A DNA stretch of 64,000 bases from assembly GCA_951799405.1 (NCBI GenBank), contig OX637344.1, positions 12,152,001-12,216,000 on the forward strand. The letters are read 5' to 3'. Positions 34,201 to 44,659 of this stretch are shown here, piece after piece. Source of the stretch: Agapetus fuscipes. Lineage: Eukaryota; Arthropoda; Insecta; Trichoptera; Glossosomatidae. The translations under genes were made by a program, and so were the position numbers. Within the stretch, counting starts at the first letter, position 1. Each line of letters begins with the position of its first letter. The notes under the pieces were generated by a model that saw only the letters and a list, made by a program, of their open reading frames with translations, was not told the origin of the DNA and made no database searches.

Positions 34201-35050
34201 TAAAGTATTTATCGATGTAGTTGGACCATTACCAATTACTGAAGATGCCAATAGATTTATCATTACAATGCAAGACGATTTAAGTAAATATTTATTCGCT
34301 ATACCTGTCCAGAATCACGAAGCGACCACAGTTGCAGACAAACTGTGCGATGTAATTACAACGTTTGGAATCCCTAAAATTATTCATACAGATCAAGGCT
34401 CAGACTTTACATCCAACTTGATTAAAGAGCTAACTAAATTATTTAAAATGAAACATTTCTTATCTTCAGCGTATCACCCTCAGAGTAATTCAATTGAACG
34501 CACACATTCTACTGTAAAAGATTATCTTAAACACTATATAAATGAAAAACAATCCGATTGGGATAAATTTTTAAAATTTAGCACATTTTCTTATAATACT
34601 GCTGTTCACGCTTCTACAAAATTTACCCCATACGAATTATTGTTTGGACATAAAGCTAATATACCTAGCACATTAAAACAAAACCCAGAGTTTACATACA
34701 CTTACGAAAATTATATCGATCAACTTAAATATAAACTAAACACAGCTCACAAGATAGCTCGTGAGAATTTAATAAATGCTAAAGAACAATCAAAAATACA
34801 TTACGATAAACGCGTAACAAATGTTAAATTCAAAGAAGGAGATTTAGTATTAATTCACAACGAGGAAAACAAAAAGGGATTATCGAAAAAACTTTCCCCA
34901 GACTGGAAAGGACCCTACAAAATTGAAAAAATAATTGGTCCTGTGACAAGCTTAATTAAGATTAAGAATAAATTAGTGAAAATACATTTCAATCGTTTAA
35001 AATTAGCTCATGTTAATACAGATACATGTTATCAAGTCGACAATCTCTAA
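31217..35050 (+). CDS. pol: Pol polyprotein of the Ty3/gypsy element
   Basis: Made as a Gag-Pol fusion by -1 frameshifting; it has no ATG of its own near its start. Domains in order: aspartic protease (LDTGSS at about 31412-31429), reverse transcriptase (YLDD at about 32657-32668), RNase H (TTDAS at about 33098), integrase with an HH-CC zinc site (about 34000-34135), catalytic Asp at 34214, Asp at 34391 and Glu at 34496, and a GPY/F-type C-terminal module (about 34910). The second Asp and the Glu are separated by 34 residues, one fewer than the usual 35 of D,D(35)E. No chromodomain is seen. The frame ends normally at 35050. Confidence 0.95.
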   Translation, partial: KKLETRDLASFTFNSREEGRISENTKNKFDTKDVIKNSTSYFSEKLNSHIHIKCLEAKTGYLKLLLDTGSSVSIAKINGLRNKIKLDTNHKIQIQGICKDTANCTLGSIQLSLCNTSHNFHVVDENTNIPFDGILGYDYLKATRSLIDFDKRILSNDLITMPIFSTIILDSSGRTVVAPRSETLIEINVTNPYIKEGIIPEMKISDSLLLCKAITKVNKNAKAFATILNVSEKEETFCNLSLKLDPLPNEACMISKNYKNERNSYGKRIDLLHKSLRIDHLNEEEAKSVIEICNKFNDIFHLEGDNLSYSNAIQHNINLSDNTPVVAKNYRFPHVHKEEVNQQINDMLKQNIIRPSISPWSAPLWIVPKKKDASGKIKWRIVIDYRKLNNVTIGDAFPLPNITDILDQLGRSCYFTTLDLASGFYQVLNRPEDCPKTAFSTPSGHYEFVRMPQGLRNSPLTFSRLMSTVLSGLQGLQCCVYLDDILIYGNSIKDHELKLSAVFNRLRDNNLKLQPDKCEFMRKEVIYLGHVITEDGVKPNPEKISVIQNFPVPKNPKEIKSFLGLAGYYRRFIKNFSSISKPLTQLLKKGETFKWSQEHTNAFDILRNMLISEPILQYPDFEKEFILTTDASQFAIGAILSQGEIGSDLPIAYASRTLNPAECNYSVIEKELLAIVWATNHFRPYLYGQNFTIVTDHRPLIYLFSVKNPISRLVRWRLKLEEYSYKICYKPGKINANADCLSRIITDKPNQTNDIHFTEHESYTDFYKFHCLGDKPKYNNLVEIPQSIIDIKGNIAQFSSSEFDESEIKIEVSNINVLRSTPSELYKCFESIDDKRKIYTCVTKINHYDTYKYSDFFYSVQNLKRKLDVNGEMEIYIEKPDDNYTKFDINKIKEIILYIFRNSKIIVNLCTSGKITPDQKDIPEILRENHDSVIAGHNGFYRMFNRIKTKYKWKNMTKDIRKYIKHCLKCQQNKTSRKIHRQPLEITSTSNQPFDKVFIDVVGPLPITEDANRFIITMQDDLSKYLFAIPVQNHEATTVADKLCDVITTFGIPKIIHTDQGSDFTSNLIKELTKLFKMKHFLSSAYHPQSNSIERTHSTVKDYLKHYINEKQSDWDKFLKFSTFSYNTAVHASTKFTPYELLFGHKANIPSTLKQNPEFTYTYENYIDQLKYKLNTAHKIARENLINAKEQSKIHYDKRVTNVKFKEGDLVLIHNEENKKGLSKKLSPDWKGPYKIEKIIGPVTSLIKIKNKLVKIHFNRLKLAHVNTDTCYQVDNL

Positions 35051-35100
35051 CTTTATTTCAATTTCTTCTATGATAGTTTGCGATAAAGCAATAAACATAA

Positions 35101-36537
35101 TTTAATAAATGGAACGATTTCTCTGATAAACTATCTGACAAAATTGTTGAAAGTCAACGCAAAGATTTGATCAATAGTCAAATTTCTTTATTAAACATAA
35201 TAACAGCCGAATTAAATGAAAAATACGATGTTTTGATTGATGCTATCTTATTTGCAAAAAAAGGAACTGTTCATCCTTCTATTATTTCACCATTTAAGCT
35301 GTTAAACCTCCTAAAGGATAGTGGCAAGTCGATGCTTAACGATAAGAACTTCCCATTCCCCTTAATTTTTGATAACGCTGCCAAATTAATGGATATAAGC
35401 AAAATAAAATCTTATTACAAAGATTTTAAATTAATTTTCATAATTCAGATCCCGTTAACCTCCGATCAAATTTTTACCCTCTATAATATAATCCCTCTCC
35501 CAATCAAACAAAACAAAATAAATAATACCTTCCTATACATCCAACCCTCAGCCGAATTTATAGCCATGTCGGAGAGTAAGATAAGTTATGTAACAATGAA
35601 TTCAGTAAAGAATTGTCAGGAAGTCCATGAAAAGGAATTCATATGCAGTGATCAAATAATTTATTCTGCATCAGGAGATAACAAGCAAAATTGTGAACAA
35701 AATTGTGGACTACTCATTTCATCAGAGCATGATAAAAACATACCAACATCTTGCAACACCAGAGTATTACATGGATCCTTCAGGATTTGGCATAAGCTTC
35801 AAAATAAAAATCAATGGATCTTCGTACTTTCAAAACCAGAAGTATTAACTGTACTGTGCCCTGAAAATTTCTTCAAAACCAGAGATGAAACCATCGACGG
35901 AACCGGCATTTTTACCCTAGAAAAGAAATGCAAAGCATACGCCAAGGATATAACACTAATAGGAAATTCAAAAATTAAAACCAGTTTTGATCACATTGTT
36001 CCTGAAATTCCAATCATTGATGATGATTGCTGTAATTACAAAAGGATTAACAAAACGTTGGACTCTTTCAAATTTGAGCCAATGCATTTTTCAAATATAC
36101 AATTGGATGACTTGAAAATAACTGCACACAAATTAGATGAACTGAACTCAGAAATTAATAGCCGACTCAACAAACCTTACATTGTAAAACACTCCAGTTG
36201 GATTATGATACTATTATCAGTTCTCGCAAGTTTTATTGGAATTATTATTTTATACAAAGTTTTGAAACACATTGGATTAATATACTTGATGAAGAAACTT
36301 TTCAACTGCGGAAACAACCCTGCACACGGAGACAATGGTTGTTTGGTGCAGATATTCAACAGGAACTCAATGCCAGCCCGTACTACCGTCAGGATGAGTA
36401 CTTTACTGAGAGAAGCCGATCAAGAAGAACGTTTTATCAAACCAAACCCCGTTACAGCGACGACTCAAGCAAGCAACGCTCCTCGTCGATCAAAGAGAAT
36501 TCCAGTGCCAAAGAAGAATAATTTTGATGATTATTAA
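35101..36537 (+). CDS. env: Env-like protein, N-terminus incomplete
   Basis: An open frame follows pol by 50 bases. The frame is open from 35101 but has no ATG near its start; the first in-frame ATG removes more than 50 residues. It resembles the F-type envelope family of insect Ty3/gypsy elements and baculoviruses in its central Cys-rich region (Cys pairs at about 35690-35760 and a CC pair near 36030) and its single C-terminal transmembrane segment (about 36195-36265) with a basic cytoplasmic tail. The signal peptide, a furin-type cleavage site and a fusion peptide were not found. It either depends on a spliced leader or is truncated. Described only, as an element component. Confidence 0.75.
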   Translation, partial: FNKWNDFSDKLSDKIVESQRKDLINSQISLLNIITAELNEKYDVLIDAILFAKKGTVHPSIISPFKLLNLLKDSGKSMLNDKNFPFPLIFDNAAKLMDISKIKSYYKDFKLIFIIQIPLTSDQIFTLYNIIPLPIKQNKINNTFLYIQPSAEFIAMSESKISYVTMNSVKNCQEVHEKEFICSDQIIYSASGDNKQNCEQNCGLLISSEHDKNIPTSCNTRVLHGSFRIWHKLQNKNQWIFVLSKPEVLTVLCPENFFKTRDETIDGTGIFTLEKKCKAYAKDITLIGNSKIKTSFDHIVPEIPIIDDDCCNYKRINKTLDSFKFEPMHFSNIQLDDLKITAHKLDELNSEINSRLNKPYIVKHSSWIMILLSVLASFIGIIILYKVLKHIGLIYLMKKLFNCGNNPAHGDNGCLVQIFNRNSMPARTTVRMSTLLREADQEERFIKPNPVTATTQASNAPRRSKRIPVPKKNNFDDY

Positions 36538-36559
36538 AACCATAAAATAATTCTTTTCA

Positions 36560-36573
36560 AAAAAAAATGGAGG
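36560..36573 (+). other. Polypurine tract
   Basis: AAAAAAAATGGAGG directly precedes the 3' LTR (one T interrupts it), in the right place to prime plus-strand DNA synthesis. Confidence 0.85.
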
Positions 36574-37203
36574 TGTTACGATACCCTTCCTATTGTACCT
36601 TTTTAACAATACCCTTACTTTTGTTTCCTTATTTCAAAGGACAATATTTTATTTATGTGTCATTTTTAACATGTCTCTCACAATTCTAGCATAGTCTATT
36701 TAAAATATTTACAACAATACTTTAACATTGTTTCTTTAATTTCAAAGATACCTTTTATTTGTATGTTACTTTTAACATGTACTTTCTAAAATGTGCCCAA
36801 AATTGTATTGTTTATTTTCTGTATTGAATTGCATTATTTCTATTCATTCAAAACCTGCGCAGGGGTAGGTCACACTCAAGTGCAAAGAGATAAGTTGACC
36901 ACCCGCAGCCCTTACAATAATATTATCCCTAGGCCCTTCCAATAATATCATCATCCCTTCCACCCTGTGTTTTTGAACCTTTATATACCCCTGCCACACC
37001 CTCCATACAATAGATTACAATTACTGAGTTTGAGCTGTTCACAGTTCATGCTACCTTTGTACAACTAAAAGTATTATCAAATATATAGTTATACGATAAA
37101 AGTAAATCAGTCTTTTGTTAATCCACAAGAAGTTGTGTCACCGATTCTCCCCACTGGAAAAGAATTACACCTGAACCTGGACAAGAGAATTGATGCCATA
37201 ACA
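36574..37203 (+). repeat. 3' LTR
   Basis: 630 bp, no differences from the 5' LTR seen on inspection. The target duplication CTGT follows at 37204-37207. Confidence 0.95.
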
Positions 37204-37207
37204 CTGT

Positions 37208-37745
37208 ACTTGTATCATTTATTACGTGATAAATGATACAAGTCGAGTTATATTATATTGCACCTATAAGTTGTCTTTGAGTAAAGTGATACACAAAAAG
37301 CTTAATATTTTTTAAATTTAATAACTCATAAGATAATGGTCCAGGCAGAATGTTGCTCAAACTAATTATAAAAATACTACCCCAAAGACACAATTGTTGT
37401 ACTTAAAATAGTAGTATTTTCATAATTTACCTGAATCGTATAACTTGGCTAAAATTCCAGTCAAAAATTGGTGTAAAGTGATATAAGTCGAGATGTATCA
37501 ATATTCACGATAGATTTGTAAAAAACAATGTGTGTATCAATTACTAAAAGGGATACAACTCGACTTATATCACTTTTCACGTTTTTTTGCCTAAATCCTG
37601 CCAGTTATATTTCCTAAACTATAGCAGATAGAAGAATATGAGTAAGACCAAAAAATCGCTAATTTTTTTCTGATTATTTCTATGTAAAAATCTCAAAAAG
37701 GGTATAACTCGAGTTGTATCACTTTTCACAGGAGGCACAGAATTA
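37208..37745. repeat. Inner part of the fold-back element, GTGATACAA(G/C)TCGAG repeats
   Basis: Several direct and inverted copies of AAAGTGATA(C/T)AA(C/G)TCGA occur (near 37225, 37470, 37555, 37705). The end near 37707-37746 is the reverse complement of 29095-29133 on the other side of the retrotransposon. This places the gypsy insertion inside an older element. Confidence 0.7.
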
Positions 37746-37807
37746 ATTAAAATACTTTTTTAACTTTGTTACAATTCACTTGAGTTTTATTTTTTATTTT
37801 TTCAATA

Positions 37808-38158
37808 AATAATGTGAGAGTTGCTTTTAATATTTTCAAAATCAATTACCAGCATTCCTTGACTTATAGGTTGGTATGAGGCTGACCACCCATACTGTAA
37901 AATGGTTCACTTTAACAATGTCACCCCTGTTTCAGGGAAGGTCGGCAAGAGTTGCAGGGCTTATGTTCATTTCAGATTGGGTTTTTATATTGTAGATCCA
38001 CATGCGGAATGTGTTAGCGTGAAATTATGCATGTCTGCTAGTGGGAATGCATTTAATATCAATCTTAAATGATATGTACATCTTTGCAATTTAGAGTCGG
38101 ATTTAGATGAAGAACATTGGACCAGTACACATATAAACACTGCTCATGTGAAATAACC
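37808..38158. repeat. Right arm of the large inverted repeat (351 bp)
   Basis: Mirror of 28493-28843. A related but SINE-free version of its flanks appears at about 38784-38885 (AATGTGAGAGTT... then CATTGGTCCAGTACACATGC), which resembles an unoccupied form of the sequence into which the SINE-C inserted. Confidence 0.9.
37855..38093 (+). mobile_element. SINE-C copy within the right arm
   Basis: Plus-strand copy with start TCCTTGACTTATAGG; mirror of 28560-28797. Confidence 0.85.
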
Positions 38159-38239
38159 CGAAACTGGTTGTGTTTTTTAAAAAATAAAAAATAAAACTCA
38201 AGTGAATTGTAACAAAGTTAAAAAAGTATTTTAATTAAT

Positions 38240-39480
38240 TTCATTTAAGATTCATCTTTGAATCAAATGGTAGATAAGCCTAACAAGCACTGTGGAGAAG
38301 TAGTGCCAAAATCTGAAATTTCTTAAATGGAACAGTACCTAGTACTTCACCACAAATGAGTAGAAACTTCAGCTAATGAAACAAGTTTTTCTATATGCAT
38401 GGGTTATGCAGCCATCACAGGTAATTATTCCATGAAAAGGTTGTCCCATTGTTTCTGTATCAGAATAGAGACTCCATTAGAGTTGTTTTGTTTGACGGTC
38501 GGCTGTCTCAAATTGCCTGCTTGATATTCTTCTCAAATTTTGACTTAACACGTCCAACAGTGTCAATATGTGGAATAAATTATCCACTAACTCTTCAGGC
38601 ACATACATGTAAATGCTGTGGTGACAGACTGTGTGTTTTTTTTAACTTAATGTTTGGGAAAACTAATATTTACATATCGCTATCCCAGTTCTTGTTTACT
38701 GTATACGCCAATCAAGACTTTTTAATGCAATTGTCTTAAGAATCAAATTCTACACAATCTGAGCTAAGAAAAACCGTAAAACTCGATAATGTGAGAGTTC
38801 TTTTAAATATTTTTTAAATAAATTTCTTGTTTTCATTTAAGACACATTGGTCCAGTACACATGCAAACATTGCTCATGTAAAATTTTCTCAATGGCGTAT
38901 ACGGTAAACAAGAACTAAGGCAGCGATATGGCAACAAAACAACCCAAAACTTTATTTTGAAAAGGTTCCTATTATGAATTTTTTAATTAGGAAAATTATT
39001 GACTATTTTATCTGGAAAATAAATATATACCCATATGGATCTATACGGCTTTTACTGAATGTGGTGAAAATCGGTTTGCCATTTTGTAAAATGTCACTTG
39101 ATATTTCAATGTGATGTTAGCTGAGTCGCTAACATTCAATAAGTACTTGGTTGAAGAAAAACAAAATAATACCCATTGATTGTAGGAGTTTGGCGGCCGC
39201 AAAGTCATAACAGCGCTGTGTACTGCCTGTAAAGTGCACTGTATGAAATGGCTTTACATACATTTTCTGATTCACAAACAATGCTTGAATAACTCTCAGT
39301 GCTATGCATCAATCCTTAATATTTGACAGGTCTTTTCAAATCCATGTAGCATTTGCTTAGAATTCCGGCATAGTATTGTGAGGTCTTATAATCGAGGGTT
39401 CTATTAGTTAGGATCTAGGTAGGATGATATCTGAAATAATTCCAAATCTTATCCATATCCCTACCTGAAACCAAACTGCT
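38240..39480. other. PP1 intron 2, right part
   Basis: Contains a fragment of an unnamed repeat at 38248-38300 (also near 4275 and 63940) and at 38750-38800 a sequence that mirrors 4205-4250. A 96-codon frame at 38449 has no recognised domain. No exon seen. Confidence 0.45.
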
Positions 39481-39488
39481 GTGTGCAG

Positions 39489-40426
<938 letters not shown>

Positions 40427-40499
40427 TGAGAATAACCAACACATCTCTCTTTTACTTTATTAATGTATTTGAATATTTGGATGATTTATTTAGTGTGCG

Positions 40500-41285
40500 C
40501 GGTTTTTGTGCGTATCACACCTCAAGAGTCCTTTGTGGGCTTGGTCGTCGCTGTAGAAATCGCCAATTCTCAAGCAAGACCCAGTAAGGTTGGATGGACC
40601 TTTAGTGACCGGTCTTTGGTAAAGGTATATGAATTTTTCACCTGGCGAAGAGCATATTTGAAAATATAAATGGTATTTTTTTGTGTTTTTTTTTTTTTTT
40701 TTTTTTTCTTTATTAGATACTACAGCATTTTACATTTTTACATATAATAAGTGATTATGATAATTTAGTTTTACACCGCCAATTATAGTATCTATACATT
40801 TATTCATAGTAAGTTAAAAATTTAAGAATTGAAGAAGTGGAGGGAAGATAAGAAGATGGAAAGGAGAATGATAGGAAAGAAATTAAGGAATTAAGTAGCC
40901 AAATAATAAAGATAGGATAAAACAAAGAATAAGACAAATTAAGTTAAGATTTCGACAACTGCATTAGATTGCTTTTAAATTTATTAGCAGATGTGGCAAA
41001 CGGATCCAGAGCTGGATTGTCGCCACAACTCTTATTGAAGCTCATACAGGCTCTATTTATAAAAGAATTAAAAAAATAATTTGTCCTTGATTTTTGTGTA
41101 TAGAAGAGAGTATGATTGCGGTTGCATCTAGTAGGACAGTGGAATGGTAATTCGCCCAATAGGTATGAGCTATCAATATCATTATTCAAAATTTTATATA
41201 AGCGCTAAGTGCTTTACCGGGATTTGAACCCACAGCCTTCCATTTACAAGTCAGAAGTGTTAACCACTAGACTACGGACAGGTCC
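40500..41285 (-). mobile_element. SINE-A copy split by a LINE 3' end
   Basis: The body (about 40515-40685) and the tRNA-like head (about 41210-41285, with B-box in reverse, GGATTTGAACCC, and TAGACTACGGAC) are parts of one reverse-strand SINE-A, separated by the insertion described next. Confidence 0.8.
40686..41209 (-). mobile_element. 5'-truncated LINE with poly(A) tail
   Basis: On the minus strand it ends in a 22-base A tail (40686-40707) preceded by AATAAA (40709-40714). Its last open frame (40944-41189) carries the C-terminal pattern seen in arthropod non-LTR reverse transcriptases of the Jockey/CR1 type: LPFHCPTRCNRNHTLFY, then RTNYFFNSFINRACMSFNK, an Asp, and FKSNL. Only the last 80 residues remain. 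It inserted into the SINE-A copy. Confidence 0.8.
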
Positions 41286-41818
41286 AAAGGTAGTTTATTA
41301 GGCTTAAACTGAATGTGGGGAAAATCATAAGGAAGTAAGCAACTCGGGAACTTTGTGAAAGTTCATTTTTATAAAGTTAAAGAAAATTCAATTTTGTTTT
41401 AATTCGCTTTTTGAGTTAATTTCGTACACAATCAATGCACAGAGGTCAATGCTCCTCCTGAAACTGCTTGTGTACTTTGGTATGTTTATAAACTAAAAAT
41501 GTTTATGATAAGAAAACTGAATCTTATTTTAATTTATAAGAAGTATTTCTTTGTAGGCATAAAAAGTAATAAACATTGATTATAGCAGTTTGAAAACCCT
41601 AAAGACGTAACAGTGCCCTCTTTCAGCTGTCAGTGGAAGCCTTGTGGGTCCAAAACATTTTTTTTTATCCGCATTCCTTTGTAATTTTTTCCTGTAAATT
41701 AATCTACCATGAGAATATGCTTCTGAAGCAATGATCAACAGTCTAGGCATGGTTCATATATGATCTGTGGTTCAAATGGCAACTGTAACTGCTAAATTTT
41801 GCTAGGTGTTGTCTGGTC

Positions 41819-42124
41819 AGACACTTGCTCAGCTGGTGGAGTGCTTGCATTCCATGCCGAGGGCTCGAGTTCCTTTCCCACCGAGGGTGTTAGAAATGAT
41901 TTTCTGTTTCAGTGTTTATTTCAAACCCAAATTTTACAGTTATCAACCTTAACAATAAATGAGAACCGGTTCCCCATCGGCAGCTGGGAAACCCCCACAT
42001 CAACTAATCTGGTTGGCGTAAGGCCGGCCCACTTATCTGTAAAAATAATTAGGTTTTACTTCTCACATTTCACTCTTACGGGGGGCAATGCGTCTTAAGT
42101 TTCACTATATGTGTAGCTTAGTTC
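41819..42124 (+). mobile_element. SINE-B copy, full length
   Basis: Plus strand. tRNA-like head with A-box GCTCAGCTGGTGG and a mutated B-box, body with AGCTGGGAAACCCC and AAGGCCGGCC, 3' end GTGTAGCTTAGTT. Confidence 0.85.
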
Positions 42125-42540
42125 CGTAATGAGTCGCTTCACTGCCTTTGGTGTCCTTAGTTACGTCTGGTCCTTGACACATCTCTGTCACATCTGTGTC
42201 AAGTTCTTTGCAGCATTTTGTTTTCACAGTTAGAAGGGTCAGCATTTTTTTGGGACAGATATCTGATACTGGTCGCTTTCCACTTGAGCCTCAAACCCAT
42301 CTAAAATCTAAGTGGCAAAGAGATATATTAACATTTAAATTCATATTAAATGCATGCTCACAAACAGACACATGTAAGTTCACGCTTACAAATACTGCAT
42401 GTGTACTTACAAGTTAAAATCCAAACCGCAAATGAGCATAATCCCTGCAACTTTTGCCGACCTTCCCTGAAACAGCGGTTTATATTGGCAAAGTGAACCA
42501 TTTGATACTGTATAGGTGGTTAGCTTCACTAACCAATAAG

Positions 42541-43530
42541 TAGGGACTGGAAAATTTCGCGATCAGGATAAAACGAATGTATTCGCGAATTTTGATGTTT
42601 TAACGCGAATAACGCGAAATTTGAGGTTTTACGCAAATATCGCGAATTTTCGTACTTTTGGTAGAAACTGTGCGAAAAAGTTGTCATGTGTCGCAACGCA
42701 ACAATTTTGTGGTTAAGAAAAGATTCCTGCGAAAACCCTTTGGTGCAAAGCACAGGAAAATTGGTCGGTGTTATAGCCGAGGGGGCCAAGTGGGCTGATC
42801 TTTCAACGTTGAAACACGCTAGAACGCTAGACGCGGGGTTCGATCTCCGCCTGGGTCATTTGACCATAAATTTGACCCTGGTTCAACAGATGTAATTGGG
42901 TAGTTATAAATTAATCATTTAAAAATAAACAATAATGAATTATTATATTAATACATGTTTCTGGCCAGGCAGAGTAGGTTGGTGAATTGCATTCCTATTC
43001 AAAAATCTATTTTATTAAAAAAAATAATGATAAGCATAACTGTCCTGGATCATCCAAGCAGACTTGAATCGTGACATCAATGAAGGAAAATACTTCAAGG
43101 AGTAAAGCTTTTTCTGGATTGGCCGAGGTCACAACTTGAGGCTTTCATAAAAGCCAACATCCCTTGAAAATTTAGATAACCCTCATCTAGAGACTAAATG
43201 CACAAAAATTAAATATTTAAAAGGATATTGCAGGGTATTCGGAGTGTCATTGATTTTTTTTTTCAATCAATGGTTTTTTGTAAGTTAGGTACTTGTATTG
43301 ATTCAGATGTTGTTTATTCATTGTTTTTGTACGCACATATTGTTGTTTATATAATAAATTGTAAATATTAGTAATATATTTTGTTTTGCAATCATATAAA
43401 CCTTTATTTTCATCAAATCAACCCTAATAATAACGCGAATTTCCCTGTTTTCGATCAAAAATAACGCGAATTTCCTAAAAAAAATAACGCGAATTTCCCA
43501 AAAAATAACACCACTATTTTCCAGTCCCTA
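42541..43530. mobile_element. hAT-type non-autonomous transposon (990 bp)
   Basis: Inverted termini TAGGGACTGGAAAAT and ATTTTCCAGTCCCTA, flanked by an exact 8-bp duplication CCAATAAG (42533-42540 and 43531-43538), the hallmark of hAT elements. Subterminal repeats of AACGCGAAT/TCGCGAA occur near both ends. No transposase is encoded. Confidence 0.9.
42772..42960 (+). mobile_element. SINE-D copy inside the hAT element
   Basis: tRNA-like head (GCCGAGGGGGCCAAGTGGGC region as A-box, GGGTTCGATCTCC as B-box near 42836-42848), then GACCCTGGTTCAACAGATG shared with 24430 and 6725 in reverse. Confidence 0.65.
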
Positions 43531-43976
43531 CCAATAAGTCAAGGAATCACAAGACAAAATGCTTCAAAGCAGCTGGTTAGAAGTACGTTGGGGGGAGCAT
43601 GAATTACCTGTTTGGTTATATGAATCCTTGAGATAATCTGTAAATTACCAACAGTCTAATCACATATTTGCAACAAAAAATATCTTATCTACACAGGATT
43701 AAGATAACAGTGTACTTCGCCATGGGTGAAGGAGGTACCTGGGTATTGGGGAGTTGAAATAATATAACCAACAAAGGTTTGTAAGTCATACCAATTGGGG
43801 CATTGACTCATTCCCATTATAATTATTTATCCAACTTGTTGGCATTTACTTTGTGTTCCCCAATAAGCCAATTCCCATCTTGTGCTTCTTTATGTGTTGC
43901 ACTTGTATCGCAGATCAACTACCAGTGTTCTCTTTTTGGTTGGGGTGTGGAGATGTTGAATAGAAAGATAAATCTC

Positions 43977-44077
43977 AAATGAACATACACCCTGCAACTC
44001 TTGCCGACCTTTCCTGAAGTCAACCATTGTCTACAGCATGCGTTGTCAGCCGCATACCAACCTATAAGTCAAGGGAC
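43977..44077 (-). mobile_element. SINE-C fragment
   Basis: Keeps CTCAAATGAACATACACCC, CTGCAACTCTTGCCGACC and the start segment CATACCAACCTATAAGTCAAGG; the core between them is partly deleted. Confidence 0.75.
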
Positions 44078-44659
44078 ATACACAACAAATTACATTTTAA
44101 AAATCAACAAATAATATGGATGGACATCAAAACATAAAAATAAAAATAATTAAAACCCTAGCCCTAGCTCCCAACATTACAGATCAACCGCCATTTCTTT
44201 TTGTCCTTACAAAAAATTGGTTTCATATACGTAGATCAACTGATGTGCATCATCTTTCCTGTTCAAATTCCATCATAATACCCACTTCCGAGAAATATTC
44301 AACCGAGGTCTTTACCACAATTAAGCAATCAAATATTGATTGGAGGTTGGTGTAACAGGCCTATCTATTTAACTTAGGTCTTAGAGAATAGATTACTCGT
44401 ATTTCGTTCATGTTTGATGATATTCTTGATCTCCATACCTTGAAGTATAATGTGGTGGTGCTGATGACTGGTGAACATCATAATCTGATAAACAGCTGAT
44501 GCACTAAAATATATTCCTGCGAGAGGTTTGAGAACAAGGCTAATGGCGTGAATGCCTGGGAACAAGAGTCGCCTGTGAAAAGATAAAAAATAAAAACAAG
44601 ATCATTGTACTGGGGACTGTCAAATTATCAGCACAATATGATGCCACTGCTGGCTTTCA

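Larger units (their letters stand above)
29336..37203 (+). mobile_element. Complete Ty3/gypsy LTR retrotransposon with env-like frame
   Basis: 7868 bp, bounded by 630-bp LTRs and a 4-bp target duplication CTGT (29332-29335 and 37204-37207). Order: LTR, primer-binding site, gag, pol (protease, reverse transcriptase, RNase H, integrase), env-like frame, polypurine tract, LTR. Gag and pol are open without stops or frame breaks, and no difference was seen between the LTRs, so the insertion is recent. It lies in PP1 intron 2 in the same orientation as the gene. The LTRs start TGTTA and end TAACA. Confidence 0.95.
37739..38238. repeat. Local inverted repeat (65-bp arms) around a SINE-C
   Basis: 37739-37804 and 38173-38238 are reverse complements (AATTAATTAAAATACTTTTT and so on). 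They flank the right arm of the larger inverted repeat, so the structure is doubly nested. Confidence 0.8.
42340..43546 (-). mobile_element. SINE-C copy split by an hAT-type element
   Basis: The reverse copy runs 42340-42540 and resumes at 43539 (TCAAGGAAT). The break falls in CCAATAAG, which is duplicated on both sides of the insertion. Confidence 0.85.

Noticed and set aside
38449..38739. 96-codon frame between the fold-back element and the decoy array
   Set aside because: No domain or splice context, and it is surrounded by repeat fragments.
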